From: Bradyrhizobium sp.
GTDB taxonomy: Bacteria > Pseudomonadota > Alphaproteobacteria > Rhizobiales > Xanthobacteraceae
DNA length: 64,000 nucleotides
Direction: 5' to 3'
Assembly (NCBI RefSeq): GCF_027307225.1
Contig: NZ_DAHUXJ010000052.1
Coordinates: forward strand, 1-64,000
Under the pieces are notes generated by a model. That model saw nothing but the letters and a program-made list of their open reading frames with translations, did not search any database and had not been told where the DNA came from. Below are positions 33,334-42,990 of this stretch, in pieces; the stretch's first letter is position 1; the number at the start of each line of letters is the position of its first letter. Position numbers and translations under genes: made by a program.

Positions 33334-34521
33334 ATGAGCCGCCGCACTCGAAAACCCCTGGCCAAACGCCATTCCGTCGATCGCCCGAAAGGCGAGAGGC
33401 CGTTTCGCTCGGCCGACAGCCGGCCGCATGGGCCCAGGCCCGGCGGAAAGCTCGTCAAGCGTCCTGCGGCCTCCGCGCCCCGGGCGCCGAAGCCTGTGGC
33501 GGCCGCAAGGGATGAGACGGCGCTGTTGCCCACCAGGGTGCAGATCGTGGTCGTCACGGCGGACGAGAACAACATGCGCGTCGACCGCTTTCTGGAAGCG
33601 CGTTTTCCGGGCCTGTCGTTCTCCCACATCCAGCGCATCGTCCGTAAGGGTGAGTTGCGCGTCAACGGCAAGCGCGCCGACAGCAAGGATCGTCTCGAGG
33701 AAGGCCAGAGCGTTCGCATTCCGCCGCTCAAGCTGGATACGCCGCGCCCGACCGCGCATCTCTCGGAAGCAGGCGCCAAGACGCTCGCCGCGCTGAAGGA
33801 GATGACGCTCTACGAGGACGACGATGTTCTGGTTCTCAACAAGCCCGCGGGCCTTGCGGTGCAGGGCGGTTCCGGCACCACGCGCCATGTCGATCAGATG
33901 CTGGAGGTGATGCGCGACGCCAGGGGGCAGAAGCCACGCCTGGTGCATCGGCTCGACAAGGAAACTTCGGGCTGTCTTCTGATCGCGAAGACACGCTTTG
34001 CCGCGAGCGCCTTGACCGGCTCGTTCCGCCATCGCTCCGCGCGCAAGATCTACTGGGCGCTGGTCGCAGGCGTGCCGAAACCGAAGCAGGGCCGCATCTC
34101 GACCTATCTCGCCAAGGAAGAGAGCGAGGAAGACTCGATCATGCGGATCGCCGAGCATGGCGATGAGGGCGCAAGCCACGCCGTCACCTATTACGCGGTG
34201 GTGGAAACATCAGCCCAAAAGCTTGCCTGGGTTTCGCTGAAGCCGGTGACCGGACGGACGCACCAACTGCGCGCCCATATGGCCCATATCGACCACGCCA
34301 TCGTTGGCGATCCCAAATATTTCAACAAGGAAAACTGGCAGTTGCCGGGTGGCTTGCAGAACCGGCTTCATCTTCTGGCGCGCCGGATCGTGATCCCGCA
34401 TCCGCGCGGCGGCGTGATCGATGCGACCGCGCCATTGCCGCCGCATATGCTGCAATCATGGAACCTGCTCGGCCTCGAAGCCGACCGCTTCGATCCGATC
34501 GAACACGCGCCGGAAGAGTGA
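33334..34521 (+). CDS. rluC: RluA-family 23S rRNA pseudouridine synthase (RluC-like)
   Basis: 395 residues from ATG 33334 (GGAG ten bases upstream; ATG 33307 also in frame). A basic low-complexity N-terminus (about 1-70) is followed by an S4 RNA-binding domain (RVDRFLEARFPGLSFSHIQRIV) and the catalytic domain with HRLDKETSGCLL, whose Asp is the nucleophile. RluC modifies U955, U2504 and U2580 in E. coli. RluC is preferred over RluD on similarity by eye; the exact target is not certain. Confidence 0.85.
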   Translation: MSRRTRKPLAKRHSVDRPKGERPFRSADSRPHGPRPGGKLVKRPAASAPRAPKPVAAARDETALLPTRVQIVVVTADENNMRVDRFLEARFPGLSFSHIQRIVRKGELRVNGKRADSKDRLEEGQSVRIPPLKLDTPRPTAHLSEAGAKTLAALKEMTLYEDDDVLVLNKPAGLAVQGGSGTTRHVDQMLEVMRDARGQKPRLVHRLDKETSGCLLIAKTRFAASALTGSFRHRSARKIYWALVAGVPKPKQGRISTYLAKEESEEDSIMRIAEHGDEGASHAVTYYAVVETSAQKLAWVSLKPVTGRTHQLRAHMAHIDHAIVGDPKYFNKENWQLPGGLQNRLHLLARRIVIPHPRGGVIDATAPLPPHMLQSWNLLGLEADRFDPIEHAPEE

Positions 34522-34620
34522 GCGGGCGTCCTGCGCGGGTCCCCTGCGCAAGACCGATCAAGGAACGGTCGCAGCGATCGGCTATGGTCGGGCAGCTCAG
34601 TCCCCATCGGAGGTTTTGCG

Positions 34621-35809
34621 ATGATCGGTCATCGGCTCTGCGCGGCGGCCTTCTCAGGGCTTGTCGCTTTCGCCGTGGGCTCGTGGCCTGCCACGGGCGC
34701 GGAGACATTGGCGCTCGTCGGTGGCAGCGTCTATGCGTCGCCCGACGCTGCCCCGCTGGCCAATGCAGTCGTTGTGGCAAGCGGCGGGGCTATAAGCGCC
34801 ATCGGCAGCGCGAGCGAGGTGCAGATTCCAAAGGACGCGCGCGTCATCGATTGCAGCGGAAAGACCATCGTTGCCGGCTTCTGGAACAGTCACGTCCATT
34901 TCACCGAAGCCGTCTGGCAAGGCGCGGCCAACGCGCCGGCCGCGCCGATGCTTTACCACCGTCTGGGATCTCGGTTCGGACCCGCGCGATCTGCTGGCGC
35001 TGCGTCGCCGCGTCAATGCGGGCGAGATCTCGGGTCCTAATATCTTGCTGGCCGGCGACATCTTTCCCAAGGGCGGCCATCCCGTCTATCTGCCACCGGA
35101 GATTCAATTGCCCGAAGCGGCAAATCCCGACCAAGCCGCGCAAATGGCGCGCGATGATTTGGCAATGGGCCTCGACGGCATGAAGCTATTTACCGGCGTC
35201 TATATGGGTGACAAGCCCGTGATCAATATGGACCCCGCCATCGCCAAAGCCGCCGTCGACGTGGCGCATGCGCAGGGCAGACGGGTGTTTGCCCATCCGC
35301 AAAACAGAACCGGCATGGAGACGGTGATTGCCGCCAAGGTCGACGTGATGGCGCATATCGTTCCCAGCGAAGCGGGTTATGCGCCGGAGCAACTTGCGAG
35401 CTTCAAGGAGCTGGGCACCGCGCTGATCCCGACGCTCTCGATGTTTTCGACCACGATTCCTGATTCCGCTTTGGCGGCCAGGGTGGTCCAAAACGGCGTC
35501 AGTCAGGTCAAGGCATTCTCGGATAACGGCGGCTTCATCCTTTTCGGGACGGATGTCGGATACATGAGACGCTACGACACATCGCTCGAATACGAGCTGA
35601 TGCACCGCGCGCTTTCCGAGCGAGCCGTGCTCGCCTCGCTCACCACCAATCCGGCCAAATTCTTCAAAGCTGCGAGAAAAGGCAGGGTCGAGAAAGGATT
35701 TGACGCCGATCTCGTCGTTCTCGACGGCGATCCGGTGGCCGACGTAGGGAACCTGGCCAAGGTTGCCTACACCATTCGCGCGGGCGAGATCATTTACCCG
35801 AAGCCGTAA
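34621..35809 (+). pseudogene. Exported amidohydrolase, frameshifted (probable small deletion)
   Basis: The N-terminal part lies in frame from ATG 34621: a signal peptide, then LALVGGSVYASPDAAPLANAV and the metal-binding NSHVHFTEAVWQ. After about 34945 the match continues one frame over with FTTVWDLGSDPRDLLALRRR through FAHPQNRTG and LFGTDVGYMRRYD to the stop at 35807-35809. Only 34 bases separate WQ from TTVWD. I recall about 23 codons there in relatives, so a 35-base loss would explain the shift. The N-terminal frame closes at 35040. The C-terminal frame alone lacks the HxH metal site, so the enzyme is probably dead unless this is a sequencing error. Confidence 0.7.
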
Positions 35810-35876
35810 CCATCTTGCGAAGGCGAGTGACGATAGCGAGGTTGCGCTTCCGCTTCATTGTGCCGACATACGGCTC

Positions 35877-36182
35877 ATGAGACGCTTTCTGATCGTTGGC
35901 AGCCTCGTCACGGCGGTTGCGCTAGGCGTGGGCCGGGTGTCCGCTCAGATCATTCCGCCTGCCGGGCGGCCGATCATTCCATCACCGCCGCCTCTGCCCG
36001 GACCCAAGATCCAGGTCCCGGTGGTGCCGAAGATGGACGAATTGCCATCGCGAAATTATGTGCCCGGGCCGCGTCCGTCATTCAGCGACAAGATCACCAC
36101 CTGCCTGGAAGAGGGCGCCGCAGCCGGATTGGGACCTGCCGACCGGGCGGCCTATGCGCGTGCCTGCGCCAACAGCAGATAG
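35877..36182 (+). CDS. Small secreted proline-rich protein, function unknown
   Basis: 101 residues from ATG 35877. Signal peptide about 1-23 (VGRVSA-QII), then a Pro-rich stretch (IIPSPPPLPGPK, VPVVPKM) and a C-terminal segment with two cysteines (TTCLEEGAAAG, YARACANSR) that may form a disulfide. No known family. The frame is open further upstream to 35763. Confidence 0.65.
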   Translation: MRRFLIVGSLVTAVALGVGRVSAQIIPPAGRPIIPSPPPLPGPKIQVPVVPKMDELPSRNYVPGPRPSFSDKITTCLEEGAAAGLGPADRAAYARACANSR

Positions 36183-36245
36183 GCTCGCTTTTATTGCCGC
36201 CACGGGTGTCGTAATGAGGATTTAACGGAAACTGAAGCCGAGCCC

Positions 36246-37028
36246 ATGCGCGAATTATTCGACGAAGCTGCCAACCGATCCAACTCCAATCCGATGCAGG
36301 CGGCGCAACGCGCGGCGCGCGCGGTTCAGCGCAAGCGCTTCTATCAGGACACTGGCGTAGGTGAGGCTGACGGCGGTTTCACCGTCACGCTCGACGGCAA
36401 GGCTATCAAGACGCCGTCGGGCCGTACCGTGATCGTGCCGGTGCGTTCGCTCGCGGAAACGATCGCGGCGGAATGGAACGCGCAAGGCGAGGTCATCGAT
36501 CCCACGACCATGCCGGCGACGCGCTTTGCCAACAGTGTGGCGCAGGGGGTGACCGATAACGCGCAGGCGGTTGCGGACGATGTCGCGAAATATTTCGGCT
36601 CTGATCTCTTGTTCTACCGGGCCGGGCATCCCGAGGGGCTGGTGGCGCGCGAGGCCGAGCATTGGGACCCGATCCTGTTCTGGGCCGCCGAGACGCTGGG
36701 CGCGCATTTCATGCTCGCTGAAGGCGGGATGCATGTCCGTCAGCCCGACCCGGCGATTGCCGCCGCGTGCGGAGCGTTGCCCGACGATCCCTGGGCCATC
36801 GCGGCGGTGCATGTGATCACCACCGTCACCGGATCGGCGCTGCTGGCACTGGCATTGTCCCATCGCGTGATCGATCCCGATCAGGCCTGGGCCGCCGCCC
36901 ATGTCGATGAGGACTGGAACGCCGAACAATGGGGCGTGGACGAGGAAGCGGCGGCCCGAAAGGCGGCCAAACTGGTCGATTTCAACGCGGCCACCGGCGT
37001 TCTTAAAGCGTTGCATCAAGGTGCATAG
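36246..37028 (+). CDS. ATP12-family F1-ATPase assembly chaperone
   Basis: 260 residues. ATP12 signature sequences: KRFYQDTGVGEADGGFTVTLDGKAIKTPSGR, LAETIAAEWNAQGEVIDPTTMPATRFANS and EHWDPILFWAAETLGAHF. In mitochondria and alphaproteobacteria it binds the alpha subunit during F1 assembly. Start at ATG 36246; ATG 36294 is possible. It stands alone, away from any atp gene in this window. Confidence 0.93.
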   Translation: MRELFDEAANRSNSNPMQAAQRAARAVQRKRFYQDTGVGEADGGFTVTLDGKAIKTPSGRTVIVPVRSLAETIAAEWNAQGEVIDPTTMPATRFANSVAQGVTDNAQAVADDVAKYFGSDLLFYRAGHPEGLVAREAEHWDPILFWAAETLGAHFMLAEGGMHVRQPDPAIAAACGALPDDPWAIAAVHVITTVTGSALLALALSHRVIDPDQAWAAAHVDEDWNAEQWGVDEEAAARKAAKLVDFNAATGVLKALHQGA

Positions 37029-37097
37029 GCCTGTCGGTTAACGCCGGGTTTACGACACGCGGGCTAGCTTCGCCGGGTCTTTCCTCTCCGGTGAATC

Positions 37098-39011
37098 ATG
37101 GCGATCACGATCAATCCGGCTGTTCAGTCAACGACCGCTTCGGCGCCCAGCGCGGCGCCGAGCGGCGTCGTGCTGCAGGCGGGGCAGGTGATATCAGCGC
37201 AAGTCGTCCAGGTTCTTTCCAACGACCAGGTGCAGATCGCCATCGGTAACCAGACCATCGAGGCGGCAACGCAGGTGCCGCTTCAGGCCGGGCAGACGCT
37301 GCAATTGCTGGTCTCGCAAACACCAGGCGGAATTGGGCTCGCGATCGTCAACCAGCCGAGCACGGCGACCGGGCAGGCGAGCGCTGGCGCTTCCACGATT
37401 TCCAGTCCCGTCGTCACGCTATCGCCCTCGCTGGCCGCAAGCCTTGCCACCAACCTGACGCCGGATTTAGCGACGCCAACGAGTGTGCTCACCCAGCTCG
37501 AGACGCTCGCGGTCTCAGTCGCGGCCCAGACGGCGGCGACGCAGCAGGCTTCGCTCGCGCCGCTCTTTGCCGATCTGAATGCTGCAAGCTCGTTGCCGAA
37601 CCTGCCGCCTCAGGTTCAGCAGGCGGCCGCGCAAGTGCTGGCGCAGCAGACCAGCCTCGACCAGAATCTCACGGCCGACGCCCTCAAGCAGGCGTTCCAG
37701 TCATCCGGATTGTTTCTGGAAACCTCGCTCGCATCGGGATCGGCGTCGTTGTCGAACGGCGTGGTGTCCGATCTCAAGGCGGCTTTGATCGTGCTGCGGC
37801 AGGCACTGACGTCGGCGCTTTCGAATGTGGCGGAAAGCACCGGCACGGTTGCGACCGCATCCATATCCGCACCGCAACCCGGTGCGTCGCAAGCGACTGC
37901 GACGTCAGGGACGCCGCCGCCGCCCGGCACAGCAACAGCCGACCCCTTGACAATCCTTGCGAGCGGCGTGGTCCCAACGCCGGCTGCGGCGAGCATAGCG
38001 GCGCAAGGGACGGCAACAGTTGCAGCCGCGATCGAAGCGAGCCAACTAACGGTTCAGGCCGTGCCCGCGGCGGTCGCGGCCGAGCTCGCGCCGCAGGAAG
38101 CGCTTGCCGGCGCGCCGTCGATTGTGCCGCAGGCGAGCTCTTCAACGGCAACGGCAACGGCTTCAACCCAAGGCACCGCGTCAGCAACGCTTGCCCAAAT
38201 CCTCGATCTCGCGGCAGGCAGTCAAAACCTTGTTACCGCGGCAGCGCCGGGGGACGCGGCGCGATCGGCAATGTCGAGCGCAGCGCTCAACCTGTTGCAG
38301 GAAGTGATTCGGGCCTCGCCGCTCGCCGTCACCAACCTCCTGCAGTTCGTGTCCGAGAATAGTCAGGCGCTGGCGCTCTTGCCGCTGGTCGCTGGCGTGC
38401 GGACGACAGACGATGCGGAGTTCGCCCGCGCCAATTTGCCGCCGCCGCCGATCAATGGCGCCTTGCCTTCGGCGCAAGCGGTCGCGCCAGCCATGCTCTC
38501 GGCGCGTACGCCACTGGAGGCGGCGTTGCAGCATCTGCTCGCCGATACCGACGGTGCGCTGGCGCGGCAAACGCTGTTGCAGATTGCCTCGCTGCCGGGA
38601 CAGGCTGGCGATCCCTCGGCCACGCGGATCGATCCTTCCATGCCGCGCTGGAATTTCGAAATTCCGTTCGCGACCCCGCAGGGAACGGCGATGGCGCAAT
38701 TCGAGATTTCGCGTGATGGCGGCGGCCGCGAGACGCCTGCCGCCAAGGCGACCTGGCGAGCGCGCTTTTCGCTGGATGTCGAGCCTGCGGGCCCGGTGCA
38801 CGCGCTGGTTTCGCTGAACGGCGATCGCACATCGGTGCGGATGTGGGCCGAGCGGCCGGCGACCGCCTCGCAATTGCGGGCAGGGGTTTCGCAACTGACG
38901 CAAGCGTTGAGCCGCGCCGAACTGACGCCCGGCGATATCGTGGTCCGCGATGGTGCACCCTCGCAAGCAGCGCCGGCATCGGCCGGCCATTTCCTGAATC
39001 GGGCATCATGA
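37098..39011 (+). CDS. FliK-like hook-length control protein
   Basis: 637 residues, strongly Ala/Gln/Thr/Ser/Pro-rich through most of its length (about 1-440), then a conserved C-terminal domain near 530-620 ([61 protein letters not shown]) that matches the Flg_hook domain. FliK is a secreted ruler that triggers the substrate switch in FlhB. The adjacent overlapping gene is an FlhB C-domain protein, which supports the call. No other flagellar gene is nearby. Confidence 0.8.
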   Translation: MAITINPAVQSTTASAPSAAPSGVVLQAGQVISAQVVQVLSNDQVQIAIGNQTIEAATQVPLQAGQTLQLLVSQTPGGIGLAIVNQPSTATGQASAGASTISSPVVTLSPSLAASLATNLTPDLATPTSVLTQLETLAVSVAAQTAATQQASLAPLFADLNAASSLPNLPPQVQQAAAQVLAQQTSLDQNLTADALKQAFQSSGLFLETSLASGSASLSNGVVSDLKAALIVLRQALTSALSNVAESTGTVATASISAPQPGASQATATSGTPPPPGTATADPLTILASGVVPTPAAASIAAQGTATVAAAIEASQLTVQAVPAAVAAELAPQEALAGAPSIVPQASSSTATATASTQGTASATLAQILDLAAGSQNLVTAAAPGDAARSAMSSAALNLLQEVIRASPLAVTNLLQFVSENSQALALLPLVAGVRTTDDAEFARANLPPPPINGALPSAQAVAPAMLSARTPLEAALQHLLADTDGALARQTLLQIASLPGQAGDPSATRIDPSMPRWNFEIPFATPQGTAMAQFEISRDGGGRETPAAKATWRARFSLDVEPAGPVHALVSLNGDRTSVRMWAERPATASQLRAGVSQLTQALSRAELTPGDIVVRDGAPSQAAPASAGHFLNRAS

Positions 39012-39274
39012 GCGAGAGCAAGAAGAGCCAGCTCGCGGTCGCCCTGCATTACGATCGCACCGGTGCGCCGCGCGTCGTCGCCAAAGGCAAAGGCACGCTT
39101 GGCGAGAAGATTATCGAGGTCGCCAGGGCCAACAATATTCCGATCGAGGAAAACGAGGTGCTGGCCGGCGCGCTTTCGAACGTCGAACTCGGCGAGGAAA
39201 TCCCGGCCGAGCTCTACAAGGCGGTCGCCGAAGTTCTGGTCTTCGTGTTGCGGCTGTCCGGCCGGGTGCGCTGA
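39008..39274 (+). CDS. Stand-alone FlhB/EscU C-terminal-domain protein (export switch-like)
   Basis: 88 residues from ATG 39008, overlapping the FliK-like stop by four bases. The sequence [23 protein letters not shown]...[30 protein letters not shown] matches the soluble C-terminal half of FlhB just after its NPTH autocleavage site. The membrane half and the NPTH motif are missing, as in FhlX/YlqH-type paralogues. It could serve as an alternative FlhB C-domain. Confidence 0.85.
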   Translation: MSESKKSQLAVALHYDRTGAPRVVAKGKGTLGEKIIEVARANNIPIEENEVLAGALSNVELGEEIPAELYKAVAEVLVFVLRLSGRVR

Positions 39275-39385
39275 CAGCAGGGAGCGATGTCATCGTTTCA
39301 CCACGAAAAGGCGGGCATCTTCGCCGGTCGTTTCGTAATATGGAAAACCCATGATCACATGTCGCCATGTCCCTGCGAGGCTGAG

Positions 39386-39808
39386 ATGACGGATGCAGCC
39401 CATAGTTCCGCGCCGAGACCCCTCAGTGAAATCGCAAGCTTCCACGCCCATGTCTATTACGATGCTGCGACACGAACCGAGGCCGAGCGATTGCGTCAGT
39501 GGATCGGGGAGCGCTTTTCGGTGACTCTCGGCCGCTGGCACGATGCCAAGGTTGGTCCGCACGATCAATCGATGTATCAGGTCGCCTTTGCGACGGAGGT
39601 GTTTCCGGCGCTCGTGCCCTGGCTGATGCTCAACCACGGGCGGCTGAGCATTCTGGTTCATCCGAACACGGCCAATCCGCGCCGCGACCATCTCGCCGAT
39701 CCGGTCTGGATCGGGGCCGCACTTGCGGTGCATGGCGAAATCCTTCCCGAAGAGGCCGAGAAGGAAGAAGCGCTGCCACCCAACACGAACCCGGTGCTCA
39801 AGCCGTAG
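39386..39808 (+). CDS. DOPA 4,5-dioxygenase family protein
   Basis: 140 residues from ATG 39386 (GCGAGG upstream; in-frame ATGs at 39287 and 39359 are less well placed). Family features: FHAHVYYD near the start, GPHDQSMYQVAF and the ILVHPNT segment, whose histidines are likely metal ligands. In fungi and plants members cleave DOPA; bacterial roles are mostly unknown. Confidence 0.85.
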   Translation: MTDAAHSSAPRPLSEIASFHAHVYYDAATRTEAERLRQWIGERFSVTLGRWHDAKVGPHDQSMYQVAFATEVFPALVPWLMLNHGRLSILVHPNTANPRRDHLADPVWIGAALAVHGEILPEEAEKEEALPPNTNPVLKP

Positions 39809-39960
39809 TCGGGTGGCACTCCTCAAGCGATTGCCGGCGTGGATCGCGAAGGCTGCGCGGAAAAATTCTGGCCCGGTGCGGCGCTGGTGCGAGCTGTGAC
39901 GGTAAACTAGACTTCGGCGCCTTTGACCCGCCAGAACAACAAAACAAGCCGGAGGAAATC

Positions 39961-40614
39961 ATGAGATCTGCTCTTCTCTCGTCGTCGATGATGCTGGCCG
40001 CAGCCGGTGGCTGGGTTGCCGCGACGATGTTTGCGCCGTCTGCGACCGGCAAGGAGCCGCGCTTTCCGCAGCTCTCCATGGACGAACTCGACGATGCGCA
40101 AAAGCCGCTCGGCGAGAAGATCATGAAGATTTCGAGCGTCGGAATCGGCGGTCCCTACAACACGCTGCTGCGCAGCCCCGTGCTCGGCCAGCGCCTGTTC
40201 GATCTGTTTCATTATCTGCGCTGGGAGACATCGGTCCCGATCAAGCTCAACGAGCTCGCGATCATCGTCATCGCCCGGCATTGGCGCTCGCAGGTCGAAT
40301 GGTTCGCGCATGCGCCGCTCGCGGCCAACGCTGGCCTCAAGGCGGAGACCATCGCCGAACTCAAGGAAGGCAAGCGGCCGTCGGGCATGGCCGAGGACGA
40401 GGCCGTCGTCTACGATTTCGTCACCGAACTCACAGCGAAGCAAAAAGTCTCCGACGAAACCTTCGCGCGGGCGAGGAAGGCGTTTAGCGATCAGCAGATC
40501 GTCGACCTGACGGCGGTTGCCGGCAACTACGTGATGGTCGCGATGATGCTGGCGATGGCAGAGCAGACCGTGCCTCCCGGCAAGGAGCCGCCGTTCAAGG
40601 ACGGAGAGGAGTGA
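39961..40614 (+). CDS. Carboxymuconolactone decarboxylase (CMD/AhpD-like) family protein
   Basis: 217 residues from ATG 39961 behind GCCGGAGGAAATC. Hydrophobic N-terminus (1-28) may be a signal peptide or anchor. The core has ELAIIVIARHWRSQVEWFAHAPLA, the CMD helix with Glu, Trp and His, and no CxxC redox pair, so peroxidase activity of the AhpD type is unlikely. A lactone decarboxylase-like or unknown role remains. Confidence 0.82.
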   Translation: MRSALLSSSMMLAAAGGWVAATMFAPSATGKEPRFPQLSMDELDDAQKPLGEKIMKISSVGIGGPYNTLLRSPVLGQRLFDLFHYLRWETSVPIKLNELAIIVIARHWRSQVEWFAHAPLAANAGLKAETIAELKEGKRPSGMAEDEAVVYDFVTELTAKQKVSDETFARARKAFSDQQIVDLTAVAGNYVMVAMMLAMAEQTVPPGKEPPFKDGEE

Positions 40615-40630
40615 CGCGAGTATCACGAGC

Positions 40631-40712
40631 GTCATTCCGGGGCGCCTCGTTAGAGGCGAACCCGGAATCTCGAGATTCCGGGTCTGGTGCTTGCGCACCA
40701 TCCCGGAATGAC
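40631..40712. repeat. REP-like repeat, GTCATTCCGG family
   Basis: GTCATTCCGG...CCGGAATGAC, 82 bp, with the inner palindrome CCGGAATCTCGAGATTCCGG and the hairpin GGTGCTTGCGCACC. Follows the CMD gene by 16 bases. It shares the CGGAATCTCGAGATTCCG core with the rpoA-rplQ copy. Confidence 0.8.
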
Positions 40713-40757
40713 AATCTGAATATCGGTCAAGCCGGGCGATGACAGGCCGTAGGGCAC

Positions 40758-40835
40758 GTAGGATGGGTTGAGGCGATACCCATCATTCGGCGTCTGGAAG
40801 CGATGGGTTTCGCAAAATTGCTCAACCCATCCTAC
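40758..40835. repeat. GTAGGATGGGTTG-type palindromic repeat
   Basis: Arms GTAGGATGGGTTGAG / CTCAACCCATCCTAC, 78 bp end to end, with inner ATACCCATC / GATGGGTTT pairing. A repeat type common in rhizobial genomes as I recall. It ends three bases before the DUF4260 stop and may act as its 3' hairpin. Confidence 0.8.
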
Positions 40836-40838
40836 AGT

Positions 40839-41243
40839 TCACACGCCCCGTCCAAGCCGCCCCAGGTGGGTGAAGCCGAAGCCCGCCTGGTATTTCAGCC
40901 CGTAGCCGAGCGCGCGATCGATGCCGATATGCGACAGCCAGATCAGCGCCAGCGACAGCACCAGCGGCCGAGCAAAGCCGAGGCCGATCGTCAGCATGGC
41001 CATCGGGACGATCGTGCTGTGCATGGCGTTATAGGCCCAGGCACCGGCTTTCGGGCCCGCCAGATAGCACAGGAAGCTGAGATCGGGCGCCAGAAACAGG
41101 ACCACATAGAGCCACCACGGGCCGCCCCAGCGCGAATACGCCAGCGTCGCGCCGGCAAACAGCGCCAGCCCTTCCAGGCGAAGTAGCGTCCGTACCCCGC
41201 CCGATATGCTCCCGGTTGTCTCAATGTTTGCAGTGTCCGTCAT
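40839..41243 (-). CDS. DUF4260 small membrane protein
   Basis: 134 residues from ATG at 41243 (reverse strand), with GGGTGAGACCG upstream. Three to four hydrophobic helices; text such as WWLYVVLFLAPDLSFLCYLAGP, NAMHSTIVPMAM and HIGIDRALGYGLKYQAGFGFTHLG is typical of DUF4260. Function unknown. A longer frame to 41366 lacks a better start. Confidence 0.87.
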   Translation of the reverse strand: MTDTANIETTGSISGGVRTLLRLEGLALFAGATLAYSRWGGPWWLYVVLFLAPDLSFLCYLAGPKAGAWAYNAMHSTIVPMAMLTIGLGFARPLVLSLALIWLSHIGIDRALGYGLKYQAGFGFTHLGRLGRGV

Positions 41244-41374
41244 CGGTCTCACCCGTTGGAAACCGGCGGTATAACGGATCAGCTCGGGCGCTGCCAACCG
41301 GTCAGCGATAAGCTCACCGAATGGGGGACATAACCGCAATGGAGACGTTTCCCGCCGGTGAACCACCGTGTTAG

Positions 41375-41394
41375 AACCCGATCCAATCGGGTTT
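41375..41394 (+). other. Leader hairpin ahead of the pccB-type gene
   Basis: Perfect 8-bp arms AACCCGAT / ATCGGGTT with a CCA loop, followed by TT, about 30 bases before the start codon. It could be an mRNA leader structure. No regulator is suggested. Confidence 0.35.
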
Positions 41395-41422
41395 TGAACG
41401 CAAAAGCGGGCTGGAAGCGGCG

Positions 41423-42955
41423 ATGAAGGACATTCTGGATACCCTTGAAGAACGGCGCGCGGGCGCCCGGGTCGGCGGCGGCGAGAAGCGCATCACGGCA
41501 CAGCATGCCCGCGGCAAGCTGACCGCGCGGGAGCGAATCGAGCTTCTGCTCGACAAGGGCAGCTTCGAGGAGTTCGACATGTTCGTCGAACACCGCTCGA
41601 CCGAGTTCGGCATGGAGAAGACCAAGGTGCCGGGCGACGGCGTCGTCACCGGCTGGGGCACCGTCAACGGCCGCAAGACCTTCGTGTTCGCCAAGGATTT
41701 TACCGTGTTCGGCGGCTCGCTCTCCGAAACCCACGCGCTGAAAATTACAAAACTTCAGGACATGGCGATGAAGGCGAGGGCGCCGATCATCGGGCTTTAC
41801 GATGCGGGCGGCGCGCGCATCCAGGAAGGCGTCGCCGCGCTCGCCGGCTATTCCTACGTGTTTCGCCGCAACGTGATTGCCTCGGGCGTGATCCCGCAGA
41901 TCTCCGTCATCATGGGCCCGTGCGCGGGCGGCGACGTCTATTCGCCGGCCATGACCGACTTCATCTTCATGGTGAAGAACACGAGCTACATGTTTGTCAC
42001 CGGCCCGGACGTGGTGAAGACCGTCACCAACGAGGTGGTGACGGCGGAAGAACTCGGCGGCGCATCGGTGCATGCGACGCGTTCGTCGATTGCGGACGGC
42101 GCGTTCGAGAACGATGTCGAGACGCTGTTGCAGATGCGGCGGTTGATCGACTTCCTGCCGTCGAACAACACCGACGGTGTGCCGGAATGGCCGAGCTTCG
42201 ACGACATCGAGCGCGTCGACCTCTCGCTCGACACGCTGATCCCCGACAACCCCAACAAGCCCTACGACATGAAGGAATTGATCCTCAAGGTCGTCGACGA
42301 AGGCGACTTCTTCGAAATCTCGGATGCGTTCGCGAAAAACATCGTCACCGGCTTTGGCCGCATCGCCGGCCGCACGGTCGGCTTTGTCGCCAACCAGCCG
42401 ATCGTGCTGGCGGGCGTGCTCGACAGCGATGCCTCGCGCAAGGCGGCGCGCTTTGTGCGCTTCTGCGACGCCTTCAACATCCCGATCGTCACCTTTGTCG
42501 ACGTGCCCGGATTTTTGCCCGGTACCGCGCAGGAATATGGCGGCCTGATCAAGCACGGCGCGAAGCTATTGTTCGCCTACTCACAATGCACCGTGCCACT
42601 GGTGACGGTGATCACGCGCAAGGCCTATGGCGGCGCATTCGACGTGATGGCGTCCAAGGAAATCGGCGCCGACATGAATTACGCCTGGCCGACGGCGCAG
42701 ATCGCGGTGATGGGCGCCAAGGGCGCGGTCGAGATCATCTTCCGCGCCGACCTGAACGACGCGAGCAAGATCGCCGAGCGCACAAAAGAATATGAGGATC
42801 GCTTCCTGTCGCCCTTCATCGCCGCCGAGCGCGGCTATATCGACGACGTCATCATGCCGCATTCGACCCGCCGCCGCATTGCTCGCGCACTCGCCATGCT
42901 GCGCGACAAGCACGTCGAGACGCCGGCGAAGAAGCACGATAATCTGCCGTTGTGA
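41423..42955 (+). CDS. pccB: Propionyl-CoA/acyl-CoA carboxylase, carboxyltransferase (beta) subunit
   Basis: 510 residues, full length. Two crotonase-like halves: [38 protein letters not shown] and [18 protein letters not shown] in the N half; [25 protein letters not shown] and [21 protein letters not shown] in the C half. These oxyanion-loop motifs are characteristic of PccB. It moves CO2 from biotin to propionyl-CoA, making methylmalonyl-CoA. No biotin-carboxylase partner (pccA) is in the next 20 kb. Confidence 0.95.
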   Translation: MKDILDTLEERRAGARVGGGEKRITAQHARGKLTARERIELLLDKGSFEEFDMFVEHRSTEFGMEKTKVPGDGVVTGWGTVNGRKTFVFAKDFTVFGGSLSETHALKITKLQDMAMKARAPIIGLYDAGGARIQEGVAALAGYSYVFRRNVIASGVIPQISVIMGPCAGGDVYSPAMTDFIFMVKNTSYMFVTGPDVVKTVTNEVVTAEELGGASVHATRSSIADGAFENDVETLLQMRRLIDFLPSNNTDGVPEWPSFDDIERVDLSLDTLIPDNPNKPYDMKELILKVVDEGDFFEISDAFAKNIVTGFGRIAGRTVGFVANQPIVLAGVLDSDASRKAARFVRFCDAFNIPIVTFVDVPGFLPGTAQEYGGLIKHGAKLLFAYSQCTVPLVTVITRKAYGGAFDVMASKEIGADMNYAWPTAQIAVMGAKGAVEIIFRADLNDASKIAERTKEYEDRFLSPFIAAERGYIDDVIMPHSTRRRIARALAMLRDKHVETPAKKHDNLPL

Positions 42956-42990
42956 GAAATTGAGAGCGCCGGCCGAAAGCGCTGCAGTAG

